This document shows positions 56,436 to 64,000 of a stretch of 64,000 nt of DNA, in pieces (positions within the stretch are counted from its first letter, which is position 1; every line of letters starts with the position of its first letter). The position numbers were made by a program, and so were the translations under genes. The notes under the pieces were generated by a model. The model ran no database searches and was not told where the DNA came from. It saw nothing but the letters and a program-made list of their open reading frames with translations. This DNA is from Siphonodentalium dalli (taxonomy: Eukaryota > Mollusca > Scaphopoda > Gadilida > Siphonodentaliidae). The stretch lies in the NCBI GenBank assembly GCA_032622095.1, contig CP136062.1, positions 15,343,710-15,407,709 on the forward strand, in the 5' to 3' direction.

Positions 56436-56474
56436 GACACCCTCAAAAAGTTGAATGGACGGAGTACAGCTCCA

Positions 56475-56634
56475 CAAGCCTTGAAATAGGGTGTCTGTCA
56501 TTTGCAGTGTAAGCAGAATGAGGTCCCCAGAGGGTGAATTTGGTGATGCTAGCCCGCTATGCGGGGTAGCATCACTAAATTCACCCTCTGGGGACCTCAT
56601 ACTGCAAATGACAGACACCCTATTTCAAGGCTTG
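56475..56634. mobile_element. hAT-like MITE at the junction of a ~80-bp duplication
   Basis: Ends CAAGCCTTGAAATAG and complement, 160 bp. The sequence 'atagaatatggcataccaaa' to 'gacggagtacagctcca' is present both before (56364-56474) and after it (56635-56712), while copy A has it once (26341-26416). Confidence 0.85.
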
Positions 56635-56878
56635 AATAGAATATGGCATACCAAACAATGGGGGGGGGGGTGACACCCTCAAAAAGTTGAATGGACGGAG
56701 TACAGCTCCAATCAAATCAAAGAAGAAGAAAGGCCTACAAATAACGAGGGAAGAAATCCAGAGCTGCAATGATTTACATCCTGGTAAATTTATGCAAATC
56801 AGCATTTTAGTGTCGCAGTGCAATGCACATCATAGTGAAAATTTGAGGAACTGAAGTCTGTAAAAAATGTGCACTATT

Positions 56879-57133
56879 CAAGCCTTGAAATAGTGAGCCT
56901 GTCATTTGCAGAATGAGGTCCCCAGAGGGTGAATTTAGTGATGCTATCCCGCACAGCGGGCTAGCATCACCAAATTCACCCTCTGGGGGACCTCATTCTG
57001 CTTAGGCCTTAGCAGAATGAGGTTCCCAGAGGGTGAATTTGGTGACGCTAGCCCGCTGTGCGCGATAGCATCACTATATTCACCCTCTGGGAACCTCATT
57101 CTGCAAATGACAGGCTCACTATTTCAAGGCTTG
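56879..57133. mobile_element. hAT-like foldback MITE with perfect 8-bp target duplication
   Basis: Ends CAAGCCTTGAAATAG and complement, 255 bp, flanked by GCACTATT at 56871-56878 and 57134-57141. Copy A has 'ttgtgtactattttatatc' (26660-26678) without insert. The inside is two hairpins of the 'aatgaggtccccagaggg' type. Confidence 0.95.
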
Positions 57134-57366
57134 GCACTATTTTATATCATATACTAACTGTATTTACGCCACTCAAGGTGTTTTTTCTGTTTTTCAGACC
57201 CAAATGCATGAATCCAAAACTTCACACACACAACCCTTTTATTCGTATTTAAAGTGATGTGAAACACTCCGTTGGGTGATCAAATAAAATTGGAGAATAA
57301 TCTTGTTGTTATTTTCATGAATATTAATCCAAATTGACAACACACCACCATTCTTATATATCAACT

Positions 57367-60145
57367 AGCAGGGTTACCCGGCGTTGCCCAGGTTTATGTA
57401 TGCTGTGGATATTTGTTGGGAATAGAGAATGCTCTTGCTTAAAGTGTTATACGTTTTCTCATAAATTGCATATTCAAATAGCATCACAAAACATGATTAT
57501 TACAGTCATGGAATATAAGTAGTGGCTCACCTTGTCAATTGTCATTCTGTTTATCGCGATTAATCCGTACCACCAATAATGAAGTATTTATTTATTTACA
57601 ACTGCGTATACATTAGCCGTTATATTATGATACATGAACATCATATACACATTAGTTCGATAAAAGATGATAATTGGGTTTTACCTATTGAGATGTATCA
57701 ATCAATCTAGTGGGTTGGACTAAGATCTCGAGGACACCTGGCTATCATATCTCCATGAAGATACAGATGTTTCAAAGAAATTTCCAGGTGCTCCTCTGTC
57801 CGTGGTGCTATATGTTGACTAAATATTCTTAGTTTAAACGAAATGTTGCTGCGCACATATATCAGCTACATGTGCCAGGCACAGAGCGAGATTTTGAGTT
57901 GTTTATGTCAGTCGATGAGTCTGTTCTAAAACCATTGTCAGATGTCAGTATTGGTAGGATCCTGAAAAGTCTTGTGCTACTAACTGCATTTTCTTGTATA
58001 TCAGAAGAAACTATATTTGACTGCACACTGTGACCACTATTTTTGAACAGGCCTTCCATATCTCTTGACAAATTGTAACTTTTTGTGGAAACTGTATTGA
58101 ATGGAACAGACTAATTTTTTTTATTATATATATGCAATCCTCCGACGGTTCGAGGTCTCTCAGTTTGCACGAATATATGTATCTCTTCAATAGAATGATA
58201 AACATACGTTTAATGCTTCTTCTAGTTATCTCTTTTTGCTAGCTCATTGTGTGAATGCCTTGATTGCCATTCCCATATAAATATGACTGTTAAGAAGATA
58301 TCATTATTAAAGTGACTTATGTAGGTCACCATGTGTCGGGATTGTGAAATGTGAACGCCCAACTACTTAAAATGATAATGGAGATGGCCTGGTGACTGTA
58401 TATAACTTATATGTGGATATCGGCGAATATCAATATTATCAATGATAGTGCATATCTGCTCGCCATCCGTGACGCAAACGACACCAAATGTGATTTAATT
58501 CATGGTATATCATTAGAGAAAAACGTGTATGAATTTGGTTTATTAAATCAATTGTTGATGCAACGCTGACTCGAACAACGCCATATTGGGAAGGTGATTA
58601 TGTATTCGTTTGGTGGAAATCAGCGACAAAACTATTTCACCATATTTTTTAAATTTCCCCTCCCACCAACAGCGTCATTTTAGAAATTTTTAACCCGCAC
58701 CATTATCTTCCTTGTAAAAAGTTACCCCTCTTAGAACGTCTTGGTGCCATCTCGATTGTACCGCGTGAAGTTATATATAGAACGCACACAGACAGACAAA
58801 AAGACAGACAGACAGCAAGATTTTATTTCTTGTAATTGGTACTAAATATATTTTGTATCAGTTTTTGTGACCCTCCCGTCCCTATTTCGGACTCAAGCTG
58901 CACACACTAAGACGCATTAGAGATTAGAGATGCATATATATGAAATAGGTGAAAATTGGCGAGTATACAAATTCGTATCAAATTTAAGATACCCATAGGG
59001 CACCAATTTGGTCTATCTAAACCACACGATAAGATTCCTCGTATCACGGAGAAGAATATGTATCAATCTGGTGGAAATCGGCACTAAACATATAGATATA
59101 ATTTTTTGTGTCCCTCTCATCTCTATACACCACTGACTCGAATGGCCCCACTTGTGACATCCTTAAACCACACGATTACACTCCTGATATCATGGAGATG
59201 ATTGTTTATAAGTTTGGTGATAATCGGCGACAAAACAATTTTTTTTATCAAATTTGGTACCAATCCCTCCCCTCTCCATCTCTCACTCAAACGGCACCAC
59301 TATGGCGTCTTTAAATCACGATTAGATTCCTCGTATCGTGGATAAAAACGTGTATCAATTTGGTGGAAATTTGCGCTAAAAACATTGTGCATCAATTTTT
59401 GTGCCCCTGTCCCTTTCAATTCAACCCTGACTCAAATGAGGCGCACATTTGACAGATAAAAGCCACACCATTAGACTCCTCATACCATGGGGATGATTTT
59501 GTATAAGTGTGGTGGCAATCGTCGACTTATTATCAAATTTAGTGCCCACCCCCTCCCAATCTCTCATCCAAAAACAACAATTTGGCGTTGTTAAATCGCA
59601 CAATTAGATTCCTTGTATCATGAAGAAGAATATATATCAATTTGGTGGAAATCGGCGCTAAAATTAGTTTTATCAATTTTGGTGCCCCTCTCCCTTTCCG
59701 TTCATCCCTAACTCAAAAGACGCCACTTTTGACATATTTAAACCACACCGTTGGATTGTTCATATCATGGGGATGATTATATGTAAGTTTCGTGGCAATC
59801 GGCGACAGAAAAAAAAATCTACCCCCCCTTCCGGGCACCCCTGACGCGAACGGCGCGACTTTTGCCATATTTAAACCACGCCATTAGATTCCTCATATTA
59901 TGGGGATGTATATATATAAGTTTGGTGGCAATCGGCGACAAATTTTTTCTGCCCCTCCCCCTTTTCTGCCCCTGACAACAACGGCGTCACTTTAGAAAAT
60001 TCTAACCCCGACCATTATCTTTCTCGTAAAAAGCTACTCCTAATAGACCTCTTTGGCATCATCTAGATGGTCCCCTGTGAATTTCTATAGAACACAGACA
60101 GACAGATAGACAGACAGACAGACATTCGCAAATATAGATATAGAT
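57367..60145 (+). mobile_element. 2.8-kb insertion without clear target duplication, GACAGACA tail
   Basis: Copy A reads 'tatatcaactgccaaaagcc' (26886-26905). Copy B reads 'tatatcaact', then 'agcagggttacccggcgttg', and 2.78 kb later 'cgcaaatatagatatagat' and 'tgccaagccaaaaagc'. At most one base is duplicated. The opening phrase resembles those of the repeats at 50446 and 51173 ('gacgttgtccgggc'). The end has a GACAGACA microsatellite followed by ATAGAT, like the 3' tails of some non-LTR elements, yet no reverse-transcriptase remains. From about 58430 to 60000 it holds about eight diverged units of roughly 140 bp ('ctgactcgaacggcgccact', 'taaaccacaccattagattc', 'atggggatgat', 'aagtttggtggcaatcggcg'). 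Confidence 0.7.
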
Positions 60146-60319
60146 TGCCAAGCCAAAAAGCTAGGGGCCAATTTTTTGTAGCAAATCGGGATTTTTTGGG
60201 TGAAAATTATTTTTTTTTATAGCAATTTGCTAAATTGACAATCGGCAGAGCGAACCCTGGATTGAACAAACCCATTCCCAGTTCAGATTCCTGATACATT
60301 AGATATTTACAAACATGTG

Positions 60320-60751
60320 TTAACCCTTTCAGTGCCAGGTCCGATTTTTGTATCAACCCATATACCAATGCATTCTCTTATATATGCGAGTCGACCATAG
60401 GTCGCTTCGCATATATAAGAGAATACATTGGCCTAACAATTTTTCATCATTTGTTATTATTTTTTACAATTTTTTACAATTTTAATAATTTTTTCTTATA
60501 TTCTTTAACAGAATTATTTTGTAGGTTTAGTGCCAGGGAATCTTACATTTTTCATGGGCATAAAAATTATTACTATGAATACTTGGTGATAGTTTTTAAC
60601 ATGCCCCTAAGGTTTTATCCAGTTTGTTTTTAAATTCGCTATAGCTTGCTTAAGCATACCCCAAAATTATTATTTTTTATTTTTTTTAGGGCCGATTTTA
60701 CAGACCGTAAATTAGGGCCGATGAGATCGCCCCTGGCACTGAAAGGGTTAA
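60320..60751. mobile_element. TTAA-flanked piggyBac-like MITE with core P (short copy)
   Basis: Ends AACCCTTTCAGTGCCAGG and complement between TTAA at 60320-60323 and 60748-60751. Copy A has 'acatgttttaaaacggtgaa' (27062-27081) without insert. It is an otherwise close copy of 4504-5553 minus its nested element; core P is at 60365-60430. Confidence 0.95.
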
Positions 60752-60879
60752 AATGGTGAATAATGGCGATTTCAATCTCAGTCAAAATTGTCAAAAATCT
60801 GTCACTGATACTTGATTGGGTGATTTTAAAAAAAATAAATAAACACGGAATCAATCAACAAACTATTCATATACATCTG

Positions 60880-61340
60880 TTTGGCAAGCCTGAGTTTAAT
60901 GTGCCTCTCATTTGCAGAATGAGGTCCCCAGAGGGTGAATTTAGTGACGCTATCCCGCATAGCGGGCTGGCATCACTAAATTCATCCTCTGGGGACCTTA
61001 ATCTGCTTAGGCCTCATCTTCTCTGGAAAGTTTCTTTATAATTAAATTTCTATACAAACTTCTTTACATAGATTCTATTTCTTTTTTAGTTTAGTTTCTC
61101 TATGCCTCCAAATTAGCAGATGACACATTGCATAATCGAGGTTCTCAATGGGTGTACATCACAATATTCACCATTTGGGAACTTCAATCTGAGTCTATGT
61201 TTCCCATAGAGTTGATGCCCAAGTGGAATGAGGTCCCCAGAGGATGAATTTAGTGATGCTAGCCCACTATGTGGGATAGCGTCACTAAATTCACCCTCTG
61301 GGGACCTCATTCTGCAAATGACAGGCACACTAAACTAAGG
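60880..61340. mobile_element. Foldback element, family Z, copy 4
   Basis: Ends 'agcctgagtttaatgtgcct' and 'gacaggcacactaaactaag'. Two hairpins of 'aatgaggtccccagagggtg' and 'aatttagtgacgctatcccg' type are separated by 'tctatgcctccaaattagca'-like sequence, as in the other family members. Confidence 0.8.
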
Positions 61341-62407
61341 CCACACAATATTGGCCACTGACAACTAAAATTATACCCGGAGCTAGTTGATGCCGAGATG
61401 GAATGCTGCATTGGCGTATGCCCCAGAAATATAAACAATTTATCTGAGTATCAGGTAATGGACTTTGCGTGGCCTTAGCAATTTTAACCCTTTCTTTACT
61501 AAATGGATTCTCCCAGTTAGTTAAAAAGTGGTCCACGGAATGATCTACTATTGATTTGGAGGGATGCACAGGTAATATAAGCAGACAACAGATAAATAAA
61601 TGTACAGAAAGATACCTATTTATTAAGGGAAATGTTTAGATAATATGTTCAACAAATGACCTATGGTTGAACTTATTATCTGAACATTTCCTATGGGATA
61701 ACTACTCATCAATGATGCTTTAGTATAGACATGGTTGAACTTATTATCTGAACATTTCCTATGGGATAACTACTCATCAATGATGCTTTAGTTTAGAATG
61801 GGTTAAACTTATTATCTGAACATTTCCTATGGGATAACTACTCATCAATGATGCTTTAGTGTAGAATGGGTTAAACTTATTATCTGAACATTTCCTATGG
61901 GATAATTACATATCAATGATGCTTTAGTTTAGAATGGGTTAAACTTATTATCTGAACATTTCCTATGGGATAACTACTCATCAATGATGCTTTAGTGTAG
62001 AATGGGTTAAACTTATTATCTGAACATTTCCTATGGGATAACTACTCATCAATGACACTTTAGTGTAGAATGGGTTAAACTAATTATGAGAACATTTCCT
62101 ATGGGATAACTACTCATCAATGATGCTTTAGTATAGAATGGGTTAAACTTATTATCTGAACATTTCCTATGGGTAACTACTTGTCAATGGTGCTTTAATA
62201 TAGAAAGGGTTAAACTTATTATCTGAACATTTCCTATGGGTAACTACTCGTCAATGGTGCTTTAATATAGAAAGTGTTTTTAAACAAGAAATAGTTCAGG
62301 ATATTAAAGAACAAATAATGATGTCCTACAAATGCTCTAAATTCTAATAGAATCGAAAGACCGTGACTTGATGGGGTACCATCGGTGAAAGTATAGTCTT
62401 CTGCCTG
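61341..62407 (+). repeat. Local repeat, copy 2, with expanded 68-bp minisatellite (61665-62280)
   Basis: Counterpart of 47714-48165. The unit 'gggttaaacttattatctga' to 'gatgctttagtgtagaat' recurs about eight times with a 68-bp period (starts 61800, 61868 and so on), against a single unit in copy 1. Homology continues past the family X element at 62408-62793 into 'acatttattataccagtaca'. Confidence 0.9.
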
Positions 62408-62793
62408 TTAAAGATGCATAATCCAAAATAACTATTTCCTTGGCTTCAGAGGTAAAAACATATTTGATTCGAGTCAAGGAACTCACCCATCAAAGCTCAG
62501 AGTAATCAGATATTGAATTTTATATCTATTATTTTTCACCACGGATACTTTATAGTGGCCCAGTAAAAAGTCGACGAGAAGACGGTCTCGGACCAAATTG
62601 CGGATGAAGATTGATAACTCTAAAATCAAGTGGCTTTTTTGTGTCAGATATTTGACAAACCCACAAAATTTCTTTGAACAAAATGTTGAATTATTATTGA
62701 ATTACTCGATTCTGATAACTGAAGCAGCATTTCAAAAAAAAAAATTGTTATCTGACGATATGGGGACCATCAAATCAGATTGATTACCTTTTA
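62408..62793. mobile_element. TTAA-flanked element, family X, copy 8
   Basis: The left end is TTAA AGATGCATAATCCAAAAT at 62408; the right end 'aaatcagattgattacc' is followed by TTTAC, a decayed TTAA. The body matches copy 7. It occupies the TTAA that in copy 1 of the local repeat holds the element at 48166-48428. Confidence 0.85.
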
Positions 62794-63386
62794 CATTTAT
62801 TATACCAGTACATGAATTATGCATCACAATAGATCCACGACAAATAATGCATTGAATGATCAAGTGGGAATTGTGATTGATCAGAATGCTGTATCAATGC
62901 AGCCCTTGTGACATCTGGTGAGGACACATCAATATAATAGCCTGGTTTACAAACATTTTAGTGGTATAAATTAGGGAAAGATATTTGTTGCTGCCCAAAT
63001 AATCAACAAACAGTAGAACTGTACATGAAATTAAAAAAAAAATTTGTTTTAAATATCCTAAGTTAAGTCTTCCCATAATACAAATTAATGGAAAATATGG
63101 GGAAAGCAAAAGAAGAGACTCTGTCATCACCTATTATTTTAAACAAGATATTTCATATATTAGTCAATACACATGTATGAACATAAATTAATTAATAAAA
63201 ACTTTTATTCCACTCCTATGTGCGATTTCCATTGAAAACGCTGTTAATTAAAAATGGTAATGTCACTAGTGAATTATGTCATTTCCCGTGAGTCAATGAC
63301 GTTACGTCGCTTACCGATCTAGACTGAATATTTTATGGTTGATCTTTCTCCTCATCGGGACTTTCATGCATTAATTCTGTGGGTTT
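62794..63386. other. Unassigned DNA
   Basis: After 'ataccagtacatgaattatg' the homology with 48457 stops. No gene or repeat is recognised. Confidence 0.3.
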
Positions 63387-63638
63387 TTAACCCTTTACCC
63401 AACAGAACGGCCCTGTGCCAATGCATTCTCTTATATATGCGAGTCGACCATAGGTCGCCTTGCATATATAAGAGAATGCATTGGCACAGGGCATAACTGT
63501 AACTATCACAATGTGGTCAAGGAGCCGGTTCCAATGATATCCATATTTGTATGGTTCTATTGAGACAGACCGAAGATATTTTAGGCTGTTGAAGCTTTAT
63601 TTGGCCGGTTTTGGCCGGTTTGTTGGGTAAAGGGTTAA
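63387..63638. mobile_element. TTAA-flanked MITE with CCCTTTACCCAACA ends and core P
   Basis: Ends AACCCTTTACCCAACA and complement between TTAA at 63387-63390 and 63635-63638, 252 bp. Core P (63417-63485), bracketed by 'ccctgtgcca' and 'tggcacaggg', is the only part shared with the other TTAA families. Confidence 0.9.
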
Positions 63639-63673
63639 TCATATTTGGCAAACCAAATTGGTGCAGAAGTGTA

Positions 63674-63845
63674 ATAAATAGAGTAATCAATTTAGTTCCG
63701 AGAATTACGTTCTATAATTCACTCGAGGCGAGAGACGTTTGGGTAAGAAACTTGTGTGCTAAAGCGCACTTGTTTCTTACCGACGTCTCTCCCCTCTCGT
63801 GAATTATTTAATGTAATTCTCGGAACCAATTGATTACTCTCTATA
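63674..63845. repeat. Palindrome with ~75-bp arms
   Basis: 'agagtaatcaatttagttcc', 'gagaattacgttctataatt' and 'gagacgtttgggtaagaaac' pair with their complements around a loop 'ttgtgtgctaaagcgcac' near 63758. ORFs on both strands are mirror readings. Confidence 0.9.
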
Positions 63846-63866
63846 TATTCTATTAAAATATGGTCA

Positions 63867-64000
63867 TTAACCCTTCCATGACTGGAGCTTCCTGTAAGTT
63901 TGCGAAAACCCTGTGCCAATGCATTCTCTTATATATACGAGTCTCACATTGAGAACATTGTATATATAAGAAAATACATTGGCCTAACAATATTTACCTT
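63867..64000. mobile_element. TTAA-flanked MITE with core P, cut by the window end
   Basis: Starts TTAA CCCTTCCATGACTGGAGC and contains core P at 63915-63983 followed by 'ctaacaatatttacctt'. It is the reverse of the right half of 48166-48428. The right end lies outside the window. Confidence 0.85.

Larger units (their letters stand above)
54765..60870 (+). repeat. Segmental duplication, copy B (copy A at 23510-27180)
   Basis: Same block order as copy A but lengthened by three insertions (56879-57133, 57367-60145, 60320-60751) and by the local duplication around 56475-56634. The short stretch 55937-56045 replaces the copy A-specific segment. Confidence 0.9.

Overview
This is a repeat-dominated, AT-rich stretch of an animal nuclear genome, most likely a marine mollusc. 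That inference rests on a degenerate tandem repeat at 53840-54340 with the 'aaaggggccataactct' phrase I know from bivalve and gastropod genomes, on non-LTR reverse-transcriptase relics, and on the near absence of long ORFs; it is not proven. A run of 100 Ns (16314-16413) is an assembly gap. Only one ordinary host gene exon is convincing: 13853-14410, a small secreted, very basic Arg/Met-rich protein preceded by a 3' splice site. Other coding traces are relics: two non-LTR reverse-transcriptase C-terminal fragments on the minus strand (13613-13770 and 44568-45338), a broken C2HC zinc-finger gene (about 48463-49123), and the N-terminus of a MADF-like protein split by a repeat array (27710-27737 continuing at 30895).

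Layout. 1-6.7 kb: a dispersed repeat, a 31-bp/93-bp minisatellite, inverted-repeat MITEs with TTAA ends, a 45-bp minisatellite and a trinucleotide array. 6.7-16.3 kb: mostly unassigned DNA with hairpins, two TTAA elements and the secreted-protein exon. 16.4-19.3 kb: a local duplication whose second copy preserves the empty sites of two insertions in the first. 19.3-23.5 kb: TTAA elements, one nested in another. 23.5-27.2 kb: copy A of a segmental duplication whose copy B is 54.8-60.9 kb. 27.4-32.3 kb: a PIF/Harbinger-like element holding a 1353-bp tandem duplication. 32.5-46.6 kb: a nested foldback complex, element F, interrupted by hairpin H1 and by a 7.2-kb element G carrying a 6-bp target duplication. 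46.6-54.8 kb: inverted repeats, relics and tandem repeats. 54.8-64 kb: copy B, a 68-bp minisatellite, and more TTAA elements.

The strongest theme is TTAA-targeted, MITE-like elements of several families, many carrying the same 68-bp palindromic core. The paralogous copies inside the window act as their own controls: several insertions have an empty site elsewhere in the window, so target duplications and insertion order can be read directly. In one case two unrelated TTAA elements occupy the same ancestral TTAA in two paralogous copies. No CRISPR, rRNA, tRNA, operon or intact transposase was seen.
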